DNA of 23,818 bases from a virus, in the IMG/VR virus record IMGVR_UViG_3300000405_002088, positions 1 to 23,818 of that record; one strand, 5' to 3'. Shown here in pieces: positions 7,242 through 15,362 of the stretch; position 1 is the first letter of the stretch, and each line of letters opens with the position of its first letter. Position numbers and translations under genes: made by a program. Below the pieces are notes generated by a model. That model worked only from the letters and a program-made list of their open reading frames with translations, was not told where the DNA came from and searched no databases.

Positions 7242-8471
7242 TCAATCGGCGTTATTCTCCGCGATGATATCGCGCACTTCTCGGATTTTGGCCCACTCCA
7301 AGGCTGCGGCGCGTTTGGCACTTTGCTTGGTGGCGTAAGTTCGCTTGAGCGTTTTTGTATTGTCGGCTTTACCTGCTAACTCAGTGCCCTTGTTACTCTT
7401 CTTTTTTGCCTTGTCGTGCCATTCCGCTTTCACGCCGGTGATGCCTTCCTCTGGATCATGATCGAGCTCGCGCTCAGTGTCGGCCGTTTCAGTTTTGGTC
7501 TCGAACTCGATACGCGTGGTAAAACCGCTTCCAGTGATGGAATGTGTAACGGTCTTCGATAGCCATTCAGTGGCGTCAATGTCTGCCTTGAAACCGGATA
7601 CTACTACCGGCGATTGCGGCATGATGCTGGCATCCCCTAGCGCCAGCTGCATTTCGAAGGTGGCCAGGCCACGTTCGATGCGTTGCCACTCGGCCACAGC
7701 GGCAGCACGCGCATCGGCCTCGTTCGCAAAGGTGGTGCGCAGGCGCTTGCTATTACCGGCCTGGCCAGCGACGACACTGCGCCGCCGCCCATACTTCTCA
7801 TCCATCCAGAACGCGCGCACGCCGCTGTAGGCGTCCGATTCAGAGCTGTGATATCGGTGCTGGTCCCCCAGCGCACGCACTACCTTCACCACCGGCAGCG
7901 GCTTGCCGCTGGCCGTGCGGCTCTCATTGATCGGCATGAACAGCAGCGTGTCATTCTTCACGGTGGCCACCGCGTCATATTTCTTGCCCAGGCGGCGCAG
8001 CAGTGCGGAATCGCTCTCATGCGTCTGGTCCAGGTGCTTGATGGCGATGCCGCGCAACCCGGCCGAGATGCCGGACGCCAGGCCATTACCAGCGGCGATG
8101 GCGTCCACCACGGCGCCGAGCGTGGTCTCGTGGAAACTGCGGTCTCGCTGCTGTCGAAACGCATCAATCATGCTGGCCGACCTGGCCCGGATAGTAAGCC
8201 GATCCGGGGCACCGCTGTGCTCCACCTCGGAGACCACGAACGCGCCCTTGTCGACCAGAGGCGAACCCAGCCAGCCGAGCGCGAAACTCAGCTTTGCCCC
8301 TTTGGGCGGAATCTTCAGTTTGCCGTCGGCGTCGTCCAGCTCGATGTCCAGTTGATCGGCTTCGTCACCCCGGCATTCGCGCAAGGTGATGCTCATGAGC
8401 CTGTCGGAGACAGGCCGGCTGATGTCCTTGTCCTCGATAACAATGCGGAAGGCTGGTGCGGTGGTGGTCAT
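7242..8471 (-). CDS. D: Baseplate hub protein gpD
   Basis: A 409-residue homologue of P2 gpD, historically 'late control protein D', a structural hub at the tail tip to which the spike attaches. The N-terminus (FRIVIEDKDISRPVSDRLMSITL), the middle LDQTHESDSALLRRLGKKYDA and the GDxHRYH region match the family. It is longer than P2 gpD because a segment of about 53 residues is present twice: 215-267 (SGVRAFW...AVAEWQRIERG) and 344-397 (TGVKAEW...ALEWAKIRE). The ATG overlaps the stop of U as ATGA. It is the last gene of the late tail operon, and its stop codon directly abuts that of the plus-strand membrane protein. Confidence 0.95.
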   Translation of the reverse strand: MTTTAPAFRIVIEDKDISRPVSDRLMSITLRECRGDEADQLDIELDDADGKLKIPPKGAKLSFALGWLGSPLVDKGAFVVSEVEHSGAPDRLTIRARSASMIDAFRQQRDRSFHETTLGAVVDAIAAGNGLASGISAGLRGIAIKHLDQTHESDSALLRRLGKKYDAVATVKNDTLLFMPINESRTASGKPLPVVKVVRALGDQHRYHSSESDAYSGVRAFWMDEKYGRRRSVVAGQAGNSKRLRTTFANEADARAAAVAEWQRIERGLATFEMQLALGDASIMPQSPVVVSGFKADIDATEWLSKTVTHSITGSGFTTRIEFETKTETADTERELDHDPEEGITGVKAEWHDKAKKKSNKGTELAGKADNTKTLKRTYATKQSAKRAAALEWAKIREVRDIIAENNAD

Positions 8472-9019
8472 TGGCCAGCCCCACCGAACTTACCGACGAT
8501 GCCACCGACCGTGGATTTGACGCCATCGATGGCGCTGCCGACCACGTCGCGCGCCTTGTCGGCGATGCTGTTCGTGACGCCGTCAATGTCCACCATGTTG
8601 CGCAGATCCGAGATATCCCCCAGACCGAGCGACGACAGCACACTATCGTCGGTGCGCTTCAACTTGATGGTGAACTCGATACGCTTGGCGTCACCATAGC
8701 CGTCCAGCACAGTGCGTCCTTCATCCATGCTCTCGATCACATACGAACCATAGATGCGCCCCGTACCTTGGATCAGGAACCAGCTCTTGCCGGTATCGGC
8801 CATCAGGCGCAGCGCGTCCAGCGAGAACGCACTTCCAGTCAGCTCCGGTGCAATCCAGCCCGACAAAGTGATGGCGTCATCCCCCTTACCGGTGTACTGC
8901 AGGGCATCACGCCGCCCCACCCGCGAATTGCTGGCGAACTTCCATTGCGTCTGCCGCTGCAGCTCCTGATAGGCCAGTGTGGGCAAACTGAAGACGAACA
9001 TTCCCAGGATCATCATCAT
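8468..9019 (-). CDS. U: Tail protein gpU
   Basis: A 183-residue tail protein in the position and with the sequence style of P2 gpU, which helps complete the tail and interacts with the tape measure. The family-like stretch FASNSRVGRRDALQYTGKGDD is clear. ATG 9019 is chosen since it follows AAGGAAAAAATC; an upstream start at 9046 lies inside the T gene and lacks a ribosome site. A C-terminal glycine-rich tail (DVVGSAIDGVKSTVGGIVGK) extends beyond the usual P2 length. It overlaps D by four bases. Confidence 0.92.
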   Translation of the reverse strand: MMMILGMFVFSLPTLAYQELQRQTQWKFASNSRVGRRDALQYTGKGDDAITLSGWIAPELTGSAFSLDALRLMADTGKSWFLIQGTGRIYGSYVIESMDEGRTVLDGYGDAKRIEFTIKLKRTDDSVLSSLGLGDISDLRNMVDIDGVTNSIADKARDVVGSAIDGVKSTVGGIVGKFGGAGQ

Positions 9020-9029
9020 GATTTTTTCC

Positions 9030-11654
9030 TTAATCCCAATCTGCAAGGTTCGAGCGCTGGCGCGACGCCTTCATGCGGTCGCGACGGTCCAGCTCGGCGG
9101 CCACCGCGCGTGCGATGGCTTGCTCATCCATGCCGGGCGTCGGCTGGATGATGATTTGCACGGTGTCGCCCTGGTAAACGACAGGCTGCGCACCGGCAGC
9201 GCTGAGCGGTGGCCGGCTGTCAAAGGCCATCGCTGGCATGCTGCCCGCGCCAATGGCCACGGCCGCGCCGGCGCTGGCCAGCTTGCCCGCCAGGCTGCTG
9301 ACCGTGGACAGCGGCCCGTCCTGGCCACGATTCAGGCCCACGGCCAGGCCCTGCATGGTGTAGTCGCCCAGCTCCGCAAAGACCCGGCTCGGGCTATGGA
9401 TGTCGAGCTTTTCCTTGAACCAGCCGATGACACTGGCCCCGGCGCCCAGCACTGCATCCTTCACAGCACCAATGCCGCTGGTGATGCCATTGATCAGGCC
9501 GCGCAGGATCATGGCGCCGAACTCGGTAAATTTGGCCGGCAGCTCGATGCCAAACCAGCTCAGCACGCCCGCAAACGCCTGGTAGAACAGCCCCGCCGGA
9601 GACCAATTCAAGATCAGCGCGCCCACGCCGGCCAAGCCGCCCGCGAAGGCGCCGCGTACCTGCTGCCACAGGTTGCCGAAGAAACCTGCGATGGGTTCCC
9701 AATTGCGGTACAGCAGATAGGCAGCGGCAGCGATGGCGGTCACCGCCAGGCCAATGGGGTTCATCAGGAAGATCCGCCCCAGCCACATGAAGACCGTGCC
9801 AACGCCGCGGAGGATCGGCATCAGTAAATTCCCCTGCAGCCCGATCTTGGCGAACAGGACGTGCAACATGGCGTAGGGACCGATGACGGACGCCAGGGCC
9901 AGCATCAGCGGCCCCATCACCACCATGATGGCTGCGATGGCGGAGAAGCCCACGATCATGGCCTTGGCCGTGGCGGGATTGCGCTCCATGAAGCCGGTCA
10001 GCGCCTGGACGGCATTAGTAGCCATCTGCAGGCCAGAAGCGTAGAGCGGCAGAATCTTGGTGCCGAGCTCCAGTTTTAAGTCCGCCACCTTGGCCAGGGT
10101 TTCCAGTTCTTTGCCGCTGGCCGTGTCGCGCCCGAGCTTGTCGAGCTCGTCAATGTTGGCGGCACCCCGGTTCAGTTTCTCGTTCTTATGGATCTGCGTG
10201 CGCTGCTGGTACATGGTGGAGAAGAGCTGCGCCGCCGTGCGGTTCGAGAAGATCCCGCCGATGGCGTCGAGGATGCCTTTCTCGTCGGTGATGCCCTTGC
10301 TGGCCAACTGCGGCAAGAGCACTTTCTCCATCCATTCGAACTGGTTCTCGCGGAACAGATCCGCGCCCTTGATGGCGCCAGGATTCAGGAACGAGACCTG
10401 GCCGGCCTTGTCGTGCTTGACCTTGAATTGGTCACCGATCAGGCCCAGGTCCGCCAGCATGCCGATAGAACGCTTGGTGGTGCGGCCCTGGTAGAGGTTC
10501 TGGTAGGCGCTCATCATCGAGGTGCCGACCCGATTGCCGCCCATTTCTTGCACCAGGGATTCCATTTGATAATAAAAGGATTCGTCCTTGAGCCCCTTGG
10601 CCGCAATACCGCCCGTCTTGATCAGGTTCAGCCACTCGCCCGGGCCGACCCGGCCGCCCGTGGCGGTCAGCACCTGCTGCACCATGTTGGCCTGCTTGGA
10701 GAAGGTGCCGATGTCCTTGGTGCCGTTGCGCATTTCGATGACCTTCAGCATGTCCATGAACTTGCGCTCGTTCTCAGCGCCCTCGGCTTCCCCATAGAAG
10801 GCGTGATTACCGAATTTCATCTTGGCCATCATGGGCGCGACCATTTCGGCGTGGTGCGTGTCGCCAAAGGCTGTGATGCCATCGCGCAGCAACTGCAGGT
10901 TGTCGAGCTGGCTGGTGCCGTAAGTCTTCATGTCACGTGCGAACTTGATCGCCTCGGCGGTCGCCGCCGGCCCCAGGCCGAGCGCACGCACACGGCCGTT
11001 CTCGGTTTCGTAGTGTTTGGCCTCTTTCAGGCCGGCCAGCATCGGCGCGCCCATGGCGGCGCCACTGGCCGTAGCACCGACGCCGGCCGCCGCCAAACCA
11101 CCGGCCGTACTGCGCAGCTTGTCGGCGCGCTGGCGGGCATTGGCCATGACCTGCTGCTGACGATTGCTGGCGGCCAGCTTCTTTTGCTGGTCGGCCAACT
11201 CGGCGTTGGTGGCGGCAATGCTGTTCTTGAGCCAGGTCTGCGCGTTGGCAAGCTGGCGCGAACCTACACCCGCATCCGCCAGGCGCTCGCGCAGCGCTCG
11301 ATACTGCGTGCCTTGGCGCTCGCTGGCGTCCTGCAGAGACTTGACGCTGCGCACCGCTGCATTGAATTCGCGCGTCATGGCGCGGGTCGGGTTTTCAGTG
11401 GCCTTCATCCTGGCCGCCAGCTCGGCGACACGCTGCTGCGCGGTGGCCAATTCGGCATTCGTCTTGCGGATGCCCTGGTGAAGCTCGCGCAGGCCGTTGA
11501 GGTCGCTCTGCTGCTTGTTCAGCTCCCGCAGGCGGTCGCTGGTATCTTTCAGTGCCTTGCCAGTGTCACGGGCGCCGCCGGCAATCTTCTTCAGCGGGGC
11601 GGTGATCTTCTCCATCATGGAGAACACCACCTGCATTTTCAGTTCATTTGCCAT
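9030..11654 (-). CDS. T: Tail tape measure protein gpT
   Basis: The largest gene in the window (874 residues; P2 gpT is 815), encoding the tape measure that sets tail length and is ejected during infection. Residues about 10-190 form long coiled coils rich in Ala, Gln and Arg. A membrane-active hydrophobic region (about 585-655, e.g. AAIMVVMGPLMLALASVIG and LAVTAIAAAAYLLY) follows. The C-terminal part has the common tape-measure motif HSPSRVFAELGDYTMQGLAVGL. The start ATG directly follows the TAA of E', and the end is just upstream of the U ribosome site. A long open frame on the other strand here is a shadow. Confidence 0.95.
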   Translation of the reverse strand: MANELKMQVVFSMMEKITAPLKKIAGGARDTGKALKDTSDRLRELNKQQSDLNGLRELHQGIRKTNAELATAQQRVAELAARMKATENPTRAMTREFNAAVRSVKSLQDASERQGTQYRALRERLADAGVGSRQLANAQTWLKNSIAATNAELADQQKKLAASNRQQQVMANARQRADKLRSTAGGLAAAGVGATASGAAMGAPMLAGLKEAKHYETENGRVRALGLGPAATAEAIKFARDMKTYGTSQLDNLQLLRDGITAFGDTHHAEMVAPMMAKMKFGNHAFYGEAEGAENERKFMDMLKVIEMRNGTKDIGTFSKQANMVQQVLTATGGRVGPGEWLNLIKTGGIAAKGLKDESFYYQMESLVQEMGGNRVGTSMMSAYQNLYQGRTTKRSIGMLADLGLIGDQFKVKHDKAGQVSFLNPGAIKGADLFRENQFEWMEKVLLPQLASKGITDEKGILDAIGGIFSNRTAAQLFSTMYQQRTQIHKNEKLNRGAANIDELDKLGRDTASGKELETLAKVADLKLELGTKILPLYASGLQMATNAVQALTGFMERNPATAKAMIVGFSAIAAIMVVMGPLMLALASVIGPYAMLHVLFAKIGLQGNLLMPILRGVGTVFMWLGRIFLMNPIGLAVTAIAAAAYLLYRNWEPIAGFFGNLWQQVRGAFAGGLAGVGALILNWSPAGLFYQAFAGVLSWFGIELPAKFTEFGAMILRGLINGITSGIGAVKDAVLGAGASVIGWFKEKLDIHSPSRVFAELGDYTMQGLAVGLNRGQDGPLSTVSSLAGKLASAGAAVAIGAGSMPAMAFDSRPPLSAAGAQPVVYQGDTVQIIIQPTPGMDEQAIARAVAAELDRRDRMKASRQRSNLADWD

Positions 11655-11846
11655 TTACTCTGCCCCGCTTCTTACTCGCGCTCGCTCGCGCCACTTCATG
11701 AGGTCCGCCAGCTCCAAGTCATCCATCGCGGCCGGTGGCCAATGAAACACCGTCGCGATGTCCGCCATGGCGTCTTCTACTTCGATTGGGAGACCAAGGC
11801 GCGGTCCGCCTTCGGTGCCAAAAAAACAGAGACCTCCATGCCGCAC
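11655..11846 (-). CDS. E': gpE' reading frame (made as E+E' fusion by -1 frameshift)
   Basis: This frame is not expected to start on its own. In P2, ribosomes slip back one base on a T-run near the end of E to make an E+E' fusion used in tail assembly, where it acts as a chaperone for the tape measure and tube, as lambda gpG/gpGT do. Here the E' frame enters from the slip site at 11819-11825 and continues as GTEGGPRLGLPIEVEDAM through an acidic, tryptophan-containing helix to RVRSGAE. The apparent start MRHGGLCFF upstream of the slip site has no ribosome site. The TAA is followed immediately by the T start codon. Confidence 0.85.
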   Translation of the reverse strand: MRHGGLCFFGTEGGPRLGLPIEVEDAMADIATVFHWPPAAMDDLELADLMKWRERARVRSGAE

Positions 11847-12100
11847 TTGATCAAGTCGGCTGGGTCCATGGCGGCGACATCGAACTGCGTCAGGGCGGGC
11901 TCACTGATGCGCGGCAGCACCACCTGCAGCGCGCTCACATTCATGTTCATGAGATCCATCAGGCTGACGCCACGCAGGGCACCGGACTTGGGGCGACGCA
12001 GGGTCAGTTCGCTGATTTGGGTATTGCCGCGCGTCAGCGGCTCGTCCAGCTCGATGACGACGGTTTCGATTTTGGTGGCGGGTGCGGTGGTGGTGGTCAT
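11777..12100 (-). CDS. E: Tail assembly chaperone gpE
   Basis: A 107-residue P2 gpE homologue. The C-terminal motif of the family shows in LTQFDVAAMDPADLIKCGMEV. The N-terminus (MTTTTAPATKIETVVIELDEP) follows an AAGGAAACACC ribosome site. Near its end the mRNA contains T-TTT-TTG followed by GCA, the same kind of slip site as P2. Most ribosomes should make E alone, and a minority the longer E+E' product. It lies between the tail tube gene and the tape measure, the universal position for such chaperones. Confidence 0.93.
   Translation of the reverse strand: MTTTTAPATKIETVVIELDEPLTRGNTQISELTLRRPKSGALRGVSLMDLMNMNVSALQVVLPRISEPALTQFDVAAMDPADLIKCGMEVSVFLAPKADRALVSQSK
11819..11825 (-). promoter_or_regulatory. 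Programmed -1 frameshift slip site T-TTT-TTG
   Basis: Read on the minus strand in the E frame, the codons GTT TTT TTG GCA give a perfect X-XXY-YYZ heptamer. Slipping one base back yields TTT TTT GGC ACC, which continues without a stop to the end of E'. Matches the site known in phage P2. Confidence 0.9.
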
Positions 12101-12127
12101 GGTGTTTCCTTGTCAGATAGGGAAAGG

Positions 12128-12148
12128 CAGGCGGCGGGATGCCGCCTG
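12128..12148. other. Hairpin between FII and E
   Basis: CAGGCGGC (12128-12135) pairs with GCCGCCTG (12141-12148) around a five-base loop, an 8-bp GC-rich stem just after the FII stop codon. The following minus-strand sequence is CCTTTCCC, not a T run, so full termination is unlikely. It could trap or stabilise the tube-gene mRNA. Confidence 0.6.
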
Positions 12149-12152
12149 GCGA

Positions 12153-12662
12153 TTACAGGCCGATGGCCTTGCGGATGTCAGCACGGCGGTCTTCGCCGCC
12201 GACGATTTCGATTCCGTTCATGAAGTCGAAATCGAATATCACTTCGTTGTCGATGGTGAGCTTGTAGGCGCTCAGGGGCATGCTGAATTTGTGCGAGGTG
12301 TCGTCACCCACCTTGGCATTGCCCATATCCACTTCTTTATAGCGGCCGCGCACGGTGATTTCGACCGCCTGCACGGAACCATCGTCATCGTTCTGGTAAG
12401 CGCCGGCGAAGCGCAGTTGCACGGCGCCATGGGACTTGGCCGCGTATTGCTTCAGTGCTTCCTTGACCAGGCCGCCGGCGGTCCACTCCAGCTGGATGGC
12501 TTCCTGGCCCAGGTCCACCGAGACGGGGCCAGACATACCGCCCGCGCGGTATTCCTCCATCTTGCGCGACAGCTTCGGCAAGGTCACCTCAGTCGCCATG
12601 CCGGCAAAGCTGATGCCGTTCTCGAACAGATTGAAATCCTTCAGTTTGTGGGGCATGCCCAT
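12153..12662 (-). CDS. FII: Tail tube protein gpFII
   Basis: A 169-residue major tail tube protein. The start MGMPHKLKDFNLFENG, the VTLPKLSRKMEEYRAGGM stretch and the WTAGGL and IRKAIGL ends follow P2 FII (172 residues). Hundreds of copies polymerise into the inner tube. The TAGGAGCAAGAC ribosome site is strong, in keeping with high expression. The gene is bracketed on both sides by strong hairpins. Confidence 0.95.
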   Translation of the reverse strand: MGMPHKLKDFNLFENGISFAGMATEVTLPKLSRKMEEYRAGGMSGPVSVDLGQEAIQLEWTAGGLVKEALKQYAAKSHGAVQLRFAGAYQNDDDGSVQAVEITVRGRYKEVDMGNAKVGDDTSHKFSMPLSAYKLTIDNEVIFDFDFMNGIEIVGGEDRRADIRKAIGL

Positions 12663-12690
12663 GTCTTGCTCCTATAAATTTGGGGCGGGA

Positions 12691-12713
12691 GGTGGCCGGG
12701 CGTACCGGCCACC
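12691..12713. other. Hairpin between FI and FII
   Basis: GGTGGCCGG (12691-12699) and CCGGCCACC (12705-12713) form a perfect 9-bp stem with a five-base loop, six bases after the FI stop codon. No T run follows on the minus strand. It lies ahead of the FII ribosome site and may act as an mRNA-processing or stabilising element. Confidence 0.65.
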
Positions 12714-12719
12714 CATCCA

Positions 12720-13895
12720 TTAGGCCGCGACGCGCGCGGCGAAGTCGGTCAGGTATTGGTCGGTGATGCGTTGCTGGAACAGCAGATTTTCCACCGGGGG
12801 CACCGGCGTGTAACCGTAGTCGATGGTCAGCTTGCCGGCCTTCAAGGTGTCCTTGTCGTTGAACTGCTCATCGAACCAGGCTTCACCGTCGATGATGTAG
12901 CCGCTGGCCTTCAGGGACCGGAACTTGGCATTGATGCTAGCCACCAGATCCTTGACGAGGGAAGGCGTCATCGGCAGGTCGACATAGACCATGTGCGCCT
13001 CGGCGATGGTGTCGGCCAGCACCTGCGCGGTGCGGGTGTAGTTCTCGAAGGGGAAGTAACCGCCCTGGATTTCGCAGGTGCGCGAGCCCCAGAAACGATA
13101 GCCGCTCATGTTGATGAGAGTGGTCACTTCCTTGGCATTGAGTACGCCGGCGTCCGTCGCCGGGTCTTGCAGATCCCAGAACACGTCCCGGCTGATGCCG
13201 GTCGGACCGTTCACCACCACGTTAGAGAGGGTCTTGTGCCAACCGGTCTGCTCGTCGATCTTGGCGCGCAGGCCCAGCGCGTAGGCAACGGCCGAGATAC
13301 TGACATCCGCGTTCGAGGTAGTGTCCCAGGATACGAATTCCGGCCAGATCAGCATGACTTCACGCTGACCGAACTCCGCACGGTAGGCGGTGGCGGCCAC
13401 TACCGTGGCGCAGTTCCAGCAGGATGCGTAGACGAAGGCGCGCAGGGTCTGCGCCAGGGAGGCCAGCGCATTGGTCACTGCCTTCGTGTCCAGGCCAGGC
13501 GCGCCGAGGATACGCGGCTTGATACCCAACTTAGCCTGCGCCGCCAACAGTGCCTTGGCACCGGTATAACGGCCCTCGGCCGAGACGCCGCCGATAACCA
13601 GGCTGGTTTGCTCGGCCTCGTCGTCACCTTCGGCCACGCGCACCAGCACGACCAGGGGTTTAGCTTGTGCCGCGATGGCTTCCAGCACGCGCCGCATGGT
13701 GCCGCGCTTGCCGGCCTTGGCCTGTGCCGCGACGACATTGGTAATCAGAACTGCGGTATCCAGGGGGAAGGCGTCCGCGTCCGCATCGTCGGCCGTGACG
13801 ATGACGCCGATAACGGCGGTGGAGATAGTGCGGATGGGGCGCGTGCCTTCGTTGATTTCGATGACGCGCACGCCATGGTGGTAGTCAGCTGCCAT
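12720..13895 (-). CDS. FI: Contractile tail sheath protein gpFI
   Basis: A 391-residue tail sheath protein (P2 FI is 396). Typical pieces are the N-terminal YHHGVRVIEINEGTRPI, the central DAGVLNAKEVTTLINMSGYRFWGSRTCE, and the C-terminal KLTIDYGYTPVPPVENLLFQQR with TDQYL. The sheath surrounds the FII tube and contracts to drive it through the cell envelope. ATG 13895 follows TAGGAGTTATCACT. It is the start of the sheath-tube-chaperone-tape measure block. Confidence 0.96.
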   Translation of the reverse strand: MAADYHHGVRVIEINEGTRPIRTISTAVIGVIVTADDADADAFPLDTAVLITNVVAAQAKAGKRGTMRRVLEAIAAQAKPLVVLVRVAEGDDEAEQTSLVIGGVSAEGRYTGAKALLAAQAKLGIKPRILGAPGLDTKAVTNALASLAQTLRAFVYASCWNCATVVAATAYRAEFGQREVMLIWPEFVSWDTTSNADVSISAVAYALGLRAKIDEQTGWHKTLSNVVVNGPTGISRDVFWDLQDPATDAGVLNAKEVTTLINMSGYRFWGSRTCEIQGGYFPFENYTRTAQVLADTIAEAHMVYVDLPMTPSLVKDLVASINAKFRSLKASGYIIDGEAWFDEQFNDKDTLKAGKLTIDYGYTPVPPVENLLFQQRITDQYLTDFAARVAA

Positions 13896-13919
13896 AGTGA
13901 TAACTCCTAGTGGTTCGGA

Positions 13920-14195
13920 TTAGGCTTGCGCCGGGGATTCGCTGGGCGACTCTTCGGCCGGTTCAGGCGACGGAATCTCTTCGATGATCCATTCGCCCAC
14001 CGTGTCGTAATTCGGCTGCACCGGCTTGAGTGGCGAGACCCAGCGGGCACGGTGCCCGTCCGGGATTTCGGGCAATGCGATTTGCACTGCTTGGAATGGC
14101 ACATTGAGGCGGTCTTCCAGCGGGAAGGGGTACGCGATCAGGGCATGGAGAAAAATGCCGCTGTCGTCGGTCTGGTAGCAGGTAACAGGTGTCAT
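13920..14195 (-). CDS. Small tail-associated hypothetical protein (91 aa)
   Basis: A 91-residue protein (MTPVTCYQTDDSGIFLHALI start) with a WVSPLKPVQPNYDTVGEWIIEEI segment and an acidic, Ser/Pro/Glu-rich tail. The DTVGEW element resembles the end region of small phage fibre-accessory or chaperone proteins, but I do not recognise a named family. It starts three bases after the stop of the second fibre gene and ends just before the sheath gene. Confidence 0.7.
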   Translation of the reverse strand: MTPVTCYQTDDSGIFLHALIAYPFPLEDRLNVPFQAVQIALPEIPDGHRARWVSPLKPVQPNYDTVGEWIIEEIPSPEPAEESPSESPAQA

Positions 14196-14197
14196 GG

Positions 14198-14821
14198 TCA
14201 GATATGAATGCGAGGCATGAAGGCAGTATGTTTCGGGGCAGTTTCGGCCGATCCGGCGGAGTTGGTCAGTGCTGCTCTATCCATATTCACGCTAGAGCCG
14301 CCTGCATTCACGATGAAAGAGCCGCTGCGATCAACCCAGGCGCCATTGCCGCCCATTCCGTGAGCGTGAGCTTTGAGGGTGTCCGCCTTGTAGGAACCCA
14401 AGACCACGGCCTGGCCGGTATCGGCATCCGTGCCGGCGAAACGTGTGAACACGTCGCGCAGGTCCGGGAAGCGGAAGGTGTTTGCGTCTACATCGGCAAA
14501 CTTGAAGACCTTGGTGGACCAGGCGGCAGTGGACACAGCGTGGCCGTTCTGCTGCGCCCATGCCCATATGGACGCCTGGCTGGTCTTGGACCCCAAGCCC
14601 CCTACTAAGTCGGCTTCGTAGGAGCGCGGCGCGGTCGTGGTGCCGAACTCCAGCGCACCGCATCGCAGGGTGCGGTAGCCCTGGAATGCGCCCGCACCAG
14701 TGACTTCTACCCACTCCATCCATCCCAGGCCGGGAACATAGATCAGCGCGGCTGCCTTCTCGGTTGGAACGTTCTGGAACACCAGGGGACCGGTGATGAT
14801 GCTGTCTGCCAATTGGCTCAT
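14198..14821 (-). CDS. Second tail fibre/collar-type receptor-binding protein
   Basis: A 207-residue protein with a tail-collar fold at its C-terminus: TFRFPDLRDVFTRFAGTDAD, then VLGSYKADTLKAHAHGM, ending ETAPKHTAFMPRIHI. The end resembles that of the long fibre gpH (ETRPKNRAYLPIIVY). The N-terminal 80 residues (SIITGPLVFQNVPTEKAAAL) are unlike the gpH attachment domain, so how it joins the virion is unclear; it may bind onto gpH or be a distal tip. It follows the fibre chaperone gene, with an AGGAA ribosome site. Confidence 0.82.
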   Translation of the reverse strand: MSQLADSIITGPLVFQNVPTEKAAALIYVPGLGWMEWVEVTGAGAFQGYRTLRCGALEFGTTTAPRSYEADLVGGLGSKTSQASIWAWAQQNGHAVSTAAWSTKVFKFADVDANTFRFPDLRDVFTRFAGTDADTGQAVVLGSYKADTLKAHAHGMGGNGAWVDRSGSFIVNAGGSSVNMDRAALTNSAGSAETAPKHTAFMPRIHI

Positions 14822-14826
14822 GTGCG

Positions 14827-15357
14827 TTATTCCTGGATCTGCGCTTGGAGCGCGTCAATCTTTTCTTGGATGGCTCGCAGCGCAGCGGCGTCCCCGTTGA
14901 GGGCGAATGCGCGTTGTGCTGCTGGCTGTTCCTGTTGCTCGATGGCTGCGATTTGCATGGTGATCGCGGCGTTGTGGGCCGCCTTCGCGGCAGATTGGTC
15001 CACCTCCCATGCATGCCCATTCCACGTGCCGAATTTCGGCGGCTCTTGGTCAGTCAATCCGGCCTCTTGGGGCGTCATCCCCAGGCGGGTGTGTTGCTCT
15101 TGCAGGCCCGTGTCGGTCCTCCAGTAGAGGCCACGGTAGTCATTGACCTCACGCCACGCACCGGCGCGGTAATCGGCCGGCACGGCGCCAGCATCATCCA
15201 GATAAGCCAGCGCACAAGCCGGATTGACAAAGCCCGGCGGCGGGTCGATGGTGGCGAAGGCCGGGAGGCGGAATTCACCGGGTAGTTGCGGATCTTCGCG
15301 GGCGGTATCGCTGGACAGCAGCTCTCCGGTTTCATGGTTGTAGTGAAAGATTTGCAT
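14827..15357 (-). CDS. Tail fibre assembly chaperone (gpG-like position)
   Basis: A 176-residue protein in the place of P2 gpG, right after the fibre gene H. It starts MQIFHYNHETGELL, has a PPPGFVNPACALAYLD segment and the WREVNDYRGLYWRTDTG block common in fibre-assembly proteins, and ends in a helical Ala/Gln-rich region (AAITMQIAAIEQQEQPAAQ, AAALRAIQEKIDALQAQ). ATG 15357 is preferred to a TTG three codons upstream. It probably helps trimerise one or both fibre proteins. Confidence 0.82.
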   Translation of the reverse strand: MQIFHYNHETGELLSSDTAREDPQLPGEFRLPAFATIDPPPGFVNPACALAYLDDAGAVPADYRAGAWREVNDYRGLYWRTDTGLQEQHTRLGMTPQEAGLTDQEPPKFGTWNGHAWEVDQSAAKAAHNAAITMQIAAIEQQEQPAAQRAFALNGDAAALRAIQEKIDALQAQIQE

Positions 15358-15362
15358 GGCAC

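Noticed and set aside
10188-12677. Very long plus-strand open frame (829 codons) opposite T, E and FII
   Set aside because: It lies antisense to four well-identified tail genes with good ribosome sites. Its protein is low-complexity (His, Gly, Leu, Arg rich) with no domain, as expected for a shadow frame in GC-rich DNA.
12691-12713. Rho-independent terminator between FI and FII
   Set aside because: The stem is strong but no T run follows on the transcribed strand, so it is recorded only as a hairpin.
12756-13910. 384-codon plus-strand frame opposite FI
   Set aside because: Shadow of the sheath gene; composition driven by the codon bias of the true strand, no recognisable motif.
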